Assembly: GCA_937889535.1 (NCBI GenBank)
Contig: CALBZW010000001.1
Span: forward strand, 1-30,745
Length of the DNA: 30,745 nt
DNA from: an uncultured Candidatus Saccharibacteria bacterium
GTDB taxonomy: Bacteria; Patescibacteriota; Saccharimonadia; Saccharimonadales; Saccharimonadaceae
Direction: 5' to 3'
In this document: positions 20,453 through 27,438 of the stretch, one piece after another
How positions within the stretch are numbered: the first letter of the stretch is position 1
How the letters are laid out: each line of letters opens with the position of its first letter
Notes under the pieces: generated by a model
The model's input: the letters and a program-made list of their open reading frames with translations, nothing else
Databases searched by the model: none
Told to the model about the DNA's origin: nothing
Program-made: the position numbers and the translations under genes

Positions 20453-22297
20453 ATGTTTGGGAGGTTGAAGCCAGCGAAACCAAGTAATAGCCGCAGTATT
20501 GACGGGATGAGGAGTCCACGGGCGGTTGAAGGTGATTCGGCGGTGTTGGATGCGCAGGCTCTGCCTTGGATGGAGGAAGAGCCGAAGCCGAAGGCGGTGG
20601 TGAGCGACGCGAAGTCGGATGAGGAGCAGTTGAAGACAGCGCAACGGCAGAACCGGATTATCAATTTCTTTAATGCTGATCAGGTAGTGACGGTGACGCC
20701 GGAAGAGATTGTGGGGCTGGACTCAAAGAATTTGAAGGAGTTGAAGCGCGAACGGATTAATAACCTGCGGCGGGCGGCGATGGAGGCGGAAGAGCCAAAA
20801 GCGAGTGCGCGGCAGCGGGGGGCGTTTCTGCGGCGGTTGGCGCAGGATGAGATTTCTTTGGAGGATGAGGCTGAATTCCTGATGCTGATTCGGGATCCGT
20901 TGAATGATCCGGAAATTGGGCCGGAGAAGATGTTTGAGACGATTACGCGTGACCCGCGCCAGACGCAAATTTTGGCGATGGTAGCGGGGCTGAATGCGTC
21001 GAATTGGCAAAAAGTTGATCAGGCAGCGATGACGAAAATTCTTAGGACAGAGCAAAGAGTAGGAGATCTTCGGACGCCGGTGGGGTTCAAGAAGTTAAGG
21101 CAGCATTTTCTTAGAGGAATAAAACCGAAGGCAAAAGAGCAGGTTTATCGGCGGTATGTGCAGTCGATGAATGAGTTGGAACGGACGCTGTATGGTGAGC
21201 GGTTGGATTATTACTTGCAGTTTGAGCAGATGAGGAAAGAGGCGCTGAGCGATGCGGAGGCGGATGGGGTGATTGAGGCGGCGCCAGAGCGGAAACGAGT
21301 GAAGATTGAACCGGTGACGGCGGAGCGAGCTGGAGAGATGTTGGGGCGGGCGGTGATTGATGGTGACCCGTGGCGAGGGGGCAATTTGGAACGGCATCTT
21401 AGTACACACAATCTCGCGGTGGCGAAGTTGGGGCCGGCATATGAAGTAAAGATGGGGGCGGAGCGAGTGTATTTATCGAAGGTATTCCAGGTTGGAAATG
21501 GGGTAATGGGAGTGATGGCGTATGTGCCGGAGCGGGATAGTTATCGGGTACGGTCGTTTTATAAGGAGAATAATCAAGCGTTGTGGCGGTATTTGCCAGA
21601 TTATATCCGACGGGGAGATGGCGGGATTGATCGATTTTGTTATGGATATGGCGAGGAGTCGGTGACTTTGCCATTGGAGCTGCAGGAAGCGTTGGTGAAG
21701 ATTGAGCGCGAACATGGCGTAATGTCGCTCACGGCAAATAGTGCAGCGTATGAGCCAGAGTTTTTCTTGACTGGGACGGCGCATGCGTATGAGACTTTGC
21801 AGGAGTATCAGACGTTGTGGAGTTATGGACGGATGAAAGGTGATTATTATACACAGGTGTCGCGTGATGCGATTAATCATGATTTTGGTTTGAATGGTTT
21901 AAGTCAGAAAAAGGCACCGTATACGTTGAGTATTGATTATAATCGGGCGCCGGATTTTGAGCAGCAAGTGGTGGAGTTTGAGTTGGATACGGTTGATGCG
22001 GGGAGGGTGATGGCGGAAGGTTTTTTGTCGCATGACGGACAATATAATTGGCTGTTTTGTCGTGATGCGAAAGGGCGAGCGTGGGTGGAGTACGTCGAGG
22101 CGGTGTCGCCACTGACATCGACGGGGCTAAGGCGTGATTGGGCAGTGATGGGTGATTTTGCAACGAAATTGTATGAGCATAGCGCGCAGGCGGGGATTTA
22201 TGGAGACCGGAATGATACGCGCGGGGCGAGGCAGTGTATGTGGAATAATTATTTGAGTAATATCCCGTTGATACATGAGTATGTGAAGAGAGGCTAG
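20453..22297 (+). CDS. Large hypothetical soluble protein
   Basis: 614 aa, apparently intact. Residues 1-60 look disordered (Pro/Lys/Glu-rich). A highly charged helical region follows (about 60-280, many KELKRERINNLRRAAMEAEE-type runs). The C-terminal half (about 290-610) is more globular and aromatic, with many Tyr and Trp (DSYRVRSFYKENNQALWRYL, ARQCMWNNYLSN). No signal peptide, membrane helix or known catalytic motif is visible, so I cannot assign a function. The -10 box is 6 nt from the start codon, so the transcript is probably leaderless. It is followed at the stop codon by structured element T2. High-GC, G-rich coding like valS and murE suggests a long-resident gene. Confidence 0.75.
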   Translation: MFGRLKPAKPSNSRSIDGMRSPRAVEGDSAVLDAQALPWMEEEPKPKAVVSDAKSDEEQLKTAQRQNRIINFFNADQVVTVTPEEIVGLDSKNLKELKRERINNLRRAAMEAEEPKASARQRGAFLRRLAQDEISLEDEAEFLMLIRDPLNDPEIGPEKMFETITRDPRQTQILAMVAGLNASNWQKVDQAAMTKILRTEQRVGDLRTPVGFKKLRQHFLRGIKPKAKEQVYRRYVQSMNELERTLYGERLDYYLQFEQMRKEALSDAEADGVIEAAPERKRVKIEPVTAERAGEMLGRAVIDGDPWRGGNLERHLSTHNLAVAKLGPAYEVKMGAERVYLSKVFQVGNGVMGVMAYVPERDSYRVRSFYKENNQALWRYLPDYIRRGDGGIDRFCYGYGEESVTLPLELQEALVKIEREHGVMSLTANSAAYEPEFFLTGTAHAYETLQEYQTLWSYGRMKGDYYTQVSRDAINHDFGLNGLSQKKAPYTLSIDYNRAPDFEQQVVEFELDTVDAGRVMAEGFLSHDGQYNWLFCRDAKGRAWVEYVEAVSPLTSTGLRRDWAVMGDFATKLYEHSAQAGIYGDRNDTRGARQCMWNNYLSNIPLIHEYVKRG

Positions 22298-22412
22298 TTC
22301 TCGGAGCGAGCTACGGCGTTGAAGGCTGTACTGCTCAGTCGACGTACGCTAAGTACGTCTCCTTCTGCGGTTCGCCTTCGCCTTGTATCTCATCTCCGAT
22401 AACGTTGCCCCA
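22295..22412 (+). other. 3' structured element T2
   Basis: Begins at the stop codon, like T1 at 9091. GACGTAC-GCTAA-GTACGTC forms the tip, GAAGGC pairs with GCCTTC, and GGCGTT can pair loosely with AACGTTGCC. The 3' block GCCTTGTA...CTCCGATAACGTTGCCCC matches T1. Confidence 0.45.
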
Positions 22413-22453
22413 GTTGACGCCACTCGGATAAAGTTTATGGTATAATTATAACA

Positions 22454-22621
22454 ATGGGATTTTGGAATCGGAATAGAGGTGGGGAGAGTGCTGCTGAGTC
22501 GCCGGTGGCTGATACTGGTAATGCTTGGCAGGAGATGGCGGCGACGGTGACATTGGAGCGTGAACAGGCAGAAAAAGCGCAACGGTCGCTGGAACGGCAG
22601 CGGAGGGGGCGACCATTATAA
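22454..22621 (+). CDS. Small hypothetical protein whose 3' end is cassette DNA
   Basis: 55 aa: MGFWNRNRGG, then an acidic/Ala segment and a charged helix (TLEREQAEKAQRSLERQRRG). TATAAT at 22441-22446 ends 7 nt before the ATG, so a leaderless transcript is plausible. The last nine or so codons (ERQRRGRPL) are the conserved 3' arm of cassette C6 read on the opposite strand. The original C-terminus has therefore probably been replaced by cassette insertion or recombination. It may be a truncated remnant of a longer gene. Confidence 0.5.
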   Translation: MGFWNRNRGGESAAESPVADTGNAWQEMAATVTLEREQAEKAQRSLERQRRGRPL

Positions 22622-22812
22622 CGTGCGGCATTACTAGATATGGAGATAGTAGTAGGAGTTGAGAGAAAGACATAAGTATTAGTAGTCATCGTAGAGGCGG
22701 TGCTGGACCTTAGGGTCGTATCATAGCCAGTATAGCTTGCATTGCCGTTATCAAGATTTGTCCATCCGCTACGGACAAAAGCCAATGGTAACTGTACTAT
22801 GGTGGTGGCGCC
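22596..22812 (-). repeat. Hypervariable C-terminal cassette C6 (degenerate core)
   Basis: Minus strand. Complete 5' arm (GGCGCC at 22812-22807, AFVRSGWTN). In the core the WSRT motif has become LRSST and NAY has become NTY. The end is NGRPLRC, then Arg in place of Leu-stop, so the frame continues into the antisense of the small gene at 22454. The 5' boundary is 50 nt from tRNA-Ser. Confidence 0.7.
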
Positions 22813-22861
22813 GGTGGAGGAAAGAGATGATTTCTTAGAGAAGTATGGTATAATTAGAAGT

Positions 22862-22951
22862 GGAAGCGTGGCCGAGTGGTTGAAGGCGCACGACTCGAAA
22901 TCGTGTGGGCGTTTACGCGTCTCGGAGGTTCGAATCCTCTCGCTTCCGCCA
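22862..22951 (+). tRNA. tRNA-Ser (anticodon CGA)
   Basis: Class II tRNA: acceptor GGAAGCG/CGCTTCC, anticodon stem CACGA/TCGTG with loop CTCGAAA giving CGA (codon TCG), long variable arm, T loop GTTCGAATC, encoded CCA. TATAAT at 22849-22854 (with TGG) ends 7 nt before the mature 5' end. Confidence 0.93.
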
Positions 22952-22983
22952 GAATAACATAGGTCAAACGGTTTCTGGTCATA

Positions 22984-23016
22984 AAAAATAACACTCAGTT
23001 TCGAGTGCTATTTTCG
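22984..23016 (+). terminator. Terminator of tRNA-Ser(CGA)
   Basis: CACTC/GAGTG stem with AGTTTC loop, A-rich before and ATTTTCG after, about 40 nt past the tRNA. Confidence 0.65.
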
Positions 23017-23119
23017 TTTCTACTCCAAAATCTACTCCATTTCAGACGGAAATCCCCGATTTTGTGAGGTAGTTTTCATAATCCTCTCGAGCTATCGCTC
23101 TTTTCTCGGGCGTCAGTTC

Positions 23120-23145
23120 AAAAAAGCAAGTTTACTTGCTTTTTT
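23120..23145. terminator. Bidirectional terminator
   Basis: AAAAAAGCAAGT-TT-ACTTGCTTTTTT: a 12-bp perfect stem with a T-run on both strands. Confidence 0.8.
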
Positions 23146-23277
23146 GTCGCGTTCCTACTAGGTTCGCTTCCGCCAGGAAATTTGAGCCAGGATTGGCTCT
23201 TTTTGGTTGTTGTATTAGTTGATAATGGGCTAATTAGTTGTAATTTCTCGTAAAATAACAGAGGCAATTTTGGGTTG

Positions 23278-23300
23278 AACTAGTATGCGGTGTACAAGTT
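23278..23300. repeat. Small hairpin H7
   Basis: AACTAGTAT...GTGTACAAGTT, a partly decayed copy of the hairpin found beside S1, S2 and S3. It touches the 3' end of cassette C7, but no S element follows. Confidence 0.65.
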
Positions 23301-23302
23301 GG

Positions 23303-23516
23303 TTAGAGCCAGCGGAGGGGGAAGGCACCATAGCGACTTGCTGCGCCGATATTGAGATCCGAGAGATAAAAGTTAAGACGATAGGCGTTAGTAGATGCTT
23401 TGACTGTTTGTGACCAGCTGTAGCCACTGATGCCTATGTTATCTGCGTTGCCGGTAGCCAAACCAACGTACCCACTACGGACAAAAGCCAATGGTAACTG
23501 TACTATGGTGGTGGCG
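23303..23516 (-). repeat. Hypervariable C-terminal cassette C7
   Basis: Minus strand. The 5' arm has lost its first two bases of GGCGCC but is otherwise complete (TTIVQLPLAFVRSGYVG). The core has SGYSWSQTVKASTNAYRL and the end is GAFPLRWL-stop (TAA at 23305-23303), with Trp for Cys. It lies 3 nt past the terminator region of the unknown paralogue pair. Confidence 0.75.
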
Positions 23517-23518
23517 GG

Positions 23519-23559
23519 AAAAAGTAAAGTCCCACTGATACCATAAAGGTATGAGTGGG
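23519..23559 (-). terminator. Terminator of the paralogue pair
   Basis: CCCACTCATACC-TTTAT-GGTATCAGTGGG stem-loop followed by ACTTTACTTTTT on the minus strand. Confidence 0.8.
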
Positions 23560-23583
23560 GCTGGTCTACGTTGTTACTTTTTC

Positions 23584-24309
23584 TTATGCTTCGCGAATGC
23601 CGAGCAAGTCCAACCAAATTTCCAGATGAGGGTCGGCTTCCAAGCCACGCAGGTTGTACCAAATCTGATCCTGATCCCAAAGTTCGTTGAGAGCGTTTTG
23701 GATGTCGCCAAAGATATAGAAAGCTAAAAAAGTGTCTTCCCATTCTTTAGCGCCACTGAAACTGATGCGGATTTCACCAGTAGTTTGGTTCACTACCTGT
23801 TCGCTGCCAGCAAGTAACGCATCATCGTCTTCGGTAACAAGGATGTCGTAAGGGATGCGAATCCCGCCATACCAATGCGTCAAGCCATAGCGTGAGAGAA
23901 TATCCCAGTAACTGTTGTCCAACTCAGTCAAACGTTGCATATGAGTTAGCTTGTTGATGATCGGGCAAACAATGTCATCCGGGATATACTGTCCAGGCGG
24001 GCGCTTAGTAGATCTGAAGTCTTCCAGAATTTTACAGAAGTCTTCGGGCGTATCGCCACCGGTAGCTGCGCGTTCCGGGAAATGTTTTAGCATCTGCATT
24101 TTGACCGCTGCGAAATCACCGCCGCCCTGATTACTCTGGATATCAAGATGGTAGTAGGGGTGGTCGTTTTCGTTGCGCTGGAATTCGACAAGGCAGCGCC
24201 ATCCGTTCGGTAAAATGTTACGATGGCGGCAGACCAGTGCTTCGATTGAGCGCATGATTCTGGCGTTAAGCCGAGGTGTGCACTGTGACTTATATTCTAA
24301 TACTTTCAT
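23584..24309 (-). CDS. Unknown protein, paralogue of the gene at 24399
   Basis: 241 aa, intact, no signal or membrane helix. AGGAGG precedes the ATG. It shares motifs in order with its neighbour: GW-x-LV near residue 37, a strand of Y(Y/F)HL, then GGG-(D/S)-(F/Y)-AA-KM-L-FPE-A-TG, then YGGIR, then GEI-I-FSGA, then D-F-A-G-IQ-L. The best-kept block (GGGDFAAVKM...FPERAATGGD, about 78-106) may be a ligand site. I do not recognise the family. Mixed codon use and consensus ribosome sites resemble the HAD gene at 17597 and differ from valS or murE, hinting at acquisition. It lies between a hairpin (24337-24386) and a terminator abutting cassette C7. Confidence 0.7.
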   Translation of the reverse strand: MKVLEYKSQCTPRLNARIMRSIEALVCRHRNILPNGWRCLVEFQRNENDHPYYHLDIQSNQGGGDFAAVKMQMLKHFPERAATGGDTPEDFCKILEDFRSTKRPPGQYIPDDIVCPIINKLTHMQRLTELDNSYWDILSRYGLTHWYGGIRIPYDILVTEDDDALLAGSEQVVNQTTGEIRISFSGAKEWEDTFLAFYIFGDIQNALNELWDQDQIWYNLRGLEADPHLEIWLDLLGIREA

Positions 24310-24336
24310 GGTAATTCCCTCCTGTGAATAGAAAGA

Positions 24337-24386
24337 GGATGAAGTAACAAAGCAGATGTTAAGGTGCGGTTTGTGTTACTTCATCC
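24337..24386 (-). promoter_or_regulatory. 13-bp inverted repeat between the paralogues
   Basis: GGATGAAGTAACA and its exact complement around a 24-nt loop, followed on the minus strand by a weak T-rich run. Could end transcription of the upstream gene partially or regulate the downstream one. Confidence 0.6.
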
Positions 24387-24398
24387 GGGTTGTCGTAG

Positions 24399-25067
24399 TT
24401 AACGGTCGTAGCTGTGGACGCGCATGATTTTCAGCCAATGATTAATGACGGGATTTTTGCGCAGCTCCGTTAAGTCATAGTCATGCTGGATGTTTTCCTG
24501 AGTACGAGTCAAGGTTTCCTGGATAGCTCCTAATAGCCAAGTGGCAAAGAAGACATCCTGTTCCTGGCTGGCACCAGAGAATGTGATCAAGATTTCGCCC
24601 TCGGCGCTCTGAGGCTCATCAGCATTGATGAGGAATTCGTATACCGTACGAATTCCTCCGTACATAGAGGCGATTCCGCAGGTGTCACGTAACCATTCCC
24701 TTTGGATTTTAGTAAGGTGAGCGGGGCTTTCGGCCTTGACGATTTCGTCAACGATGTCGTGATCATCTTTTTCAAGCTGTTCAAGCATGTAAAGGATGTC
24801 TTTGGTTGCATCGGCGCCTGTGTAAGCCTGTTCCGGGAATTTCTCTAAAGTGGACATCTTAGCGGCGGCATAGCTACCGCCTGCGCCTTCCTGTAAGTGC
24901 AGATGGAAATAAGTTTCCTCTTCGGACTTCATTTTGACGATCAGTTGCCAGCCACGCGGTACGAGAAAATCATATTCGCTGGTGGCGGCTTTTGCGGCAC
25001 GCTGGATGGCGGTAAGCAGAGACAGATAATACTGCCGGTTGTTGGTTTCATAATGCAAAATGTTCAT
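24399..25067 (-). CDS. Unknown protein, paralogue of the gene at 23584
   Basis: 222 aa from the ATG at 25067 (MNILHYETNN), which fits AGGAGG 8 nt upstream better than an in-frame GTG three codons earlier. Shared motifs with its neighbour are GWQLIVKM, YFHLHL, GGSYAAAKMSTLEKFPEQAYTG, MYGGIRTVYEFL and GEILITFSGASQEQDVFFA. Overall identity looks low, so the duplication is old or the genes arrived as a pair. Soluble and acidic. Function not recognised. It has a sigma-70 promoter and a 130-nt structured leader, exceptional among the mostly leaderless genes here. Confidence 0.7.
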   Translation of the reverse strand: MNILHYETNNRQYYLSLLTAIQRAAKAATSEYDFLVPRGWQLIVKMKSEEETYFHLHLQEGAGGSYAAAKMSTLEKFPEQAYTGADATKDILYMLEQLEKDDHDIVDEIVKAESPAHLTKIQREWLRDTCGIASMYGGIRTVYEFLINADEPQSAEGEILITFSGASQEQDVFFATWLLGAIQETLTRTQENIQHDYDLTELRKNPVINHWLKIMRVHSYDR

Positions 25068-25076
25068 ATTTTGCAC

Positions 25077-25200
25077 CTCCTTTTTAGTCTCCTGCGGTAT
25101 TTAGTTCACCGCGGGGTAAAAATCTACAGTTTTGATAAACTTTTATCCCGTGGTGAATACAAAAGTAACACGTTAAAATACAAAGGGCGAGGCCCTATCT
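25077..25200 (-). promoter_or_regulatory. Structured 5' leader of the paralogue pair
   Basis: Minus strand: a small AGGGC/GCCCT hairpin, then a 17-bp imperfect stem (25105-25121 with 25141-25157; two mismatches that could be wobble pairs), then the AGGAGG site. Candidate cis-regulatory RNA; no riboswitch class recognised. Confidence 0.5.
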
Positions 25201-25204
25201 TTCT

Positions 25205-25233
25205 ATTGTAGCACAGAATTGTAATAATGTCAA
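25205..25233 (-). promoter_or_regulatory. Promoter of the paralogue pair
   Basis: TTGACA (25233-25228), 17 nt, TACAAT (25210-25205) on the minus strand. Confidence 0.75.
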
Positions 25234-25328
25234 TAGTATGAATAAATATCTTTGCGGTAACTTGCTTAGTTTTATAGTATAATGGAGGGTAGGAGTTTAA
25301 CTTAAAGTAGGGTGTATTAGGGTAAAAT

Positions 25329-26591
25329 ATGGTGAAAGATCAAAAAACGGCGAGTTCATCTAGTATTAAGGTGAAAAAGATTACAGAAGTAAAAACAAAT
25401 AGGCCGTCAGCGCAGCAAGGGGGTCAGATTAAGGTTGTGTCAAAAGCCGCGCCAAAGATTGCGCCGAAAAATACGTCAAGGGTGGCTAGGGTACAGAATG
25501 GTAAAAATATTCCTAAGGGTAAGCCAGTTGAAGTTAAATCTGTTGGGGTTAAGTCCGCTGGGGTTAAACCTGAGGTGGCCAAAAAACAGGAGAAGCCAAG
25601 CGATAAAAACAGCGTGGATAACAAGAGTGAAAAAGGTAAGCGCAAACTAAGTAAAAAACAGATTGGTATTATCTGTGGTGTGGCGGCAGTTCTAGTAGTG
25701 GCGTTAGTAGTCGTGTTGGTGCTGGTATTTGGTGGGAAGAAGTCGGCGACGGGAGAAGTGGATGGTGCTGAAACTTCGCAGGATGAAGCGGAAGTTGATT
25801 ATGATCAAAAAGTAACGGATAGGGATGGCGGGAAGTTTAAGGCGGAGTATCAGGCTGGGTCGGAAGAGAGCTTTGCGGTGCGGTTTTCTAACCTTAAGTG
25901 CGAGGATGGTTGTAAGAATGTGAGCGAGGTGAAGCTCGGCAAGAAAGTGTTGAAACTAGGTGAAGATTATGAAGTACAACGCGGAAGCATTATTATTATC
26001 TTGACGGAAAGTTTGATGAAGGGACTGAAAGAGGGTAAGCACGATCTGATCGTGGTGGTAGTTGAGGACGGTGAGACGAAATTATATGGGGTGAAGTTTA
26101 CGGTCAAGGCGGCACCGACTTGTGCGGAAGATGAAAAGTTGGAGAAGGGGGAGTGCGTGAAGAAAGATGAGGAAGAGGATGAGAAGGATAAAGAAGATGA
26201 AGAAAACGCGGATGAGAGCCAGGATGTAGCATCGAGTCAGGCGACGCCGACAACTCCGAGCAAGTCGCCAGCGGAGATAGAATGCGAGAACACGGTAGGT
26301 CCGACGGGATTCTACGCGGTGCACTGGTTTTCGGAGACTGAGATGACGGATGCGACGTTTAGTGGGGAGGCGGCGGCGATGCACCGAGTGAATGGGGTTT
26401 GCCGTCCGTATATGGCGCAAATGAATACTTGGACGGGTAGAGGCTTTGCGGCGTCTGGCTGGCCGGTGGCTGAGAATGCGGATCCAGTGGTTCTGGAGAA
26501 TAAGGGGCAGGATATTATTATGTGGTTCTGGGGTGATGGTTCGACGACGGTTGATAAGGTGCCAGATGCGAGAGGCGTCTGGGGTTATTAA
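25329..26591 (+). CDS. Membrane-anchored surface protein with X2/Ig-like domain
   Basis: 420 aa. Residues 1-112 are a Lys/Ser/Ala-rich, probably disordered cytoplasmic arm. It includes short repeats (VGVKSAGVKPEVAK). One membrane helix (about 115-138, IGIICGVAAVLVVALVVVLV) follows. Residues about 165-260 resemble carbohydrate-binding X2 Ig-like modules (VSEVKLGKKVLKLGEDYEV then LKEGKHDLIVVVVEDG), with a Cys pair (CEDGC). A second Cys segment and a strongly acidic Glu/Lys linker (about 276-300) lead to a Trp-rich C-terminal domain (GFYAVHWFSE...GRGFAASGWPV...IIMWFWGDG). It is likely exposed outside and may bind host or wall glycan, which is inference. A HIT gene follows after 9 nt with AGGAGG, so they share a transcript. 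TATAAT near 25276 gives a leader of about 45 nt. Confidence 0.7.
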   Translation: MVKDQKTASSSSIKVKKITEVKTNRPSAQQGGQIKVVSKAAPKIAPKNTSRVARVQNGKNIPKGKPVEVKSVGVKSAGVKPEVAKKQEKPSDKNSVDNKSEKGKRKLSKKQIGIICGVAAVLVVALVVVLVLVFGGKKSATGEVDGAETSQDEAEVDYDQKVTDRDGGKFKAEYQAGSEESFAVRFSNLKCEDGCKNVSEVKLGKKVLKLGEDYEVQRGSIIIILTESLMKGLKEGKHDLIVVVVEDGETKLYGVKFTVKAAPTCAEDEKLEKGECVKKDEEEDEKDKEDEENADESQDVASSQATPTTPSKSPAEIECENTVGPTGFYAVHWFSETEMTDATFSGEAAAMHRVNGVCRPYMAQMNTWTGRGFAASGWPVAENADPVVLENKGQDIIMWFWGDGSTTVDKVPDARGVWGY

Positions 26592-26600
26592 AGGAGGAAG

Positions 26601-26978
26601 ATGAGTAGTATTTTTACAAAAATTGTACAGGGTGAGATTCCCTGCTATAAGATTTACGAAGATGAAAAAACGCTGGCGTTTCTCGACATTGCGCCAGAGG
26701 CGGAAGGCCATACGCTGGTGATTCCGAAGCTGGAAGTAGACAAAGTCTACGACTTGCCCGATGAAGACTATCGGGCAGTGATGGATACCGTGAAAAAATT
26801 AGCGAAACATTATGAGAAAGTTTTGGGTCAGCGGATGCAGATCAAGATTGTGGGGATTGATGTGCCGCATGCACATGTGCATGTTTTGCCGGTGAATGAG
26901 AATTGGGCGGGGGAGAGGTATATGAAGCCGACGGAAGAAGAGTTCAGGGCGCTGCAAGAGAAACTGCGGATGAATTAG
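26601..26978 (+). CDS. HIT-family nucleotide hydrolase
   Basis: 125 aa, complete. The N-terminus SIFTKIVQGEIPCYKIYEDE is typical of the HINT branch. The catalytic histidine triad HAHVH is at 90-94 (VPHAHVHVLP). AGGAGG precedes the ATG 9 nt after the surface-protein gene. HIT proteins hydrolyse nucleoside phosphoramidates or dinucleotides in the cytoplasm. The usual C-terminal end is present. It overlaps the convergent gene at 26975 by 4 nt. Confidence 0.92.
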   Translation: MSSIFTKIVQGEIPCYKIYEDEKTLAFLDIAPEAEGHTLVIPKLEVDKVYDLPDEDYRAVMDTVKKLAKHYEKVLGQRMQIKIVGIDVPHAHVHVLPVNENWAGERYMKPTEEEFRALQEKLRMN

Positions 26979-27289
26979 GTGCGGTAGTGACCGGAGGCGA
27001 GTTCGGATTCGATGACCTGGGTTTCGGCTTCGTTGTAGTCGGGGTCAGTGATGTCGACATTGTCGTCGAGGGTGCCAATTGCGGCTTCTTCGGCGATTTT
27101 GGCGGCTTCGGGATTGTAACGCGGTTCGCTAAGTTTGTCGTAAATGCTATTGTCTTGAGAATTGGCGTTGTTCAGGCGCACAAAATGCTGATCGTCGCCG
27201 GGTTGGTCGACGATTGTAGTAGTGGATGAGACGTCGATAGCTTCGGGTTCGGCGTCATCATCGAAATAGGTGATTTTTAGTTTTTCCAT
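26975..27289 (-). CDS. Small acidic hypothetical protein
   Basis: 104 aa from the ATG at 27289 (MEKLKITYFDDDAEPEAIDV), chosen for AGGAG 9 nt upstream over an in-frame start 20 codons earlier that runs through a hairpin. Very acidic, rich in Asp/Asn/Glu, with no membrane segment and no motif I recognise (NPEAAKIAEEAAIGTLDDNV, DPDYNEAETQVIESEL). It converges on and overlaps the HIT gene by 4 nt. Promoter and structured leader lie upstream. Function unknown. Confidence 0.65.
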   Translation of the reverse strand: MEKLKITYFDDDAEPEAIDVSSTTTIVDQPGDDQHFVRLNNANSQDNSIYDKLSEPRYNPEAAKIAEEAAIGTLDDNVDITDPDYNEAETQVIESELASGHYRT

Positions 27290-27319
27290 TTTTAACTCCT
27301 GTTTGTTTTGATAGAAGAT

Positions 27320-27361
27320 GTGTCGCCAGGGCTTCCGCCTGGTGGACACGTGTAATTACAC
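27320..27361 (-). promoter_or_regulatory. Hairpin and palindrome in the leader of the small acidic gene
   Basis: GTGTC-GCCAGG / CCTGGT-GACAC stem-loop (27320-27349) beside a perfect 12-bp palindrome GTGTAATTACAC (27350-27361), between promoter and start. Candidate operator or leader regulation. Confidence 0.5.
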
Positions 27362-27371
27362 TCGTGCTATC

Positions 27372-27400
27372 AGTGTAGCACAGATTCTTGTTTTTGTCAA
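27372..27400 (-). promoter_or_regulatory. Promoter of the small acidic gene
   Basis: TTGACA (27400-27395), 17 nt, TACACT (27377-27372) on the minus strand. Its -35 lies 8 nt from the divergent valS -10. Confidence 0.65.
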
Positions 27401-27407
27401 TGTATGG

Positions 27408-27413
27408 TATAAT
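27408..27413 (+). promoter_or_regulatory. valS -10 box
   Basis: Extended TGGTATAAT 25 nt before the valS ATG, giving a leader of about 19 nt with GATGGAG as ribosome site. Confidence 0.6.
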
Positions 27414-27438
27414 TAAAGGAATAAGTGATGGAGTTGGT

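Larger units (their letters stand above)
22952..23277. other. Gene-free stretch after tRNA-Ser with a partial tRNA end copy
   Basis: No gene. It contains two terminators (22984-23016; 23120-23145). At 23161-23176 the sequence GGTTCGCTTCCGCCAG repeats the T-arm and acceptor end of the tRNA with 10 nt removed. This looks like an old attachment scar or a tRNA-end duplication. Confidence 0.5.
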
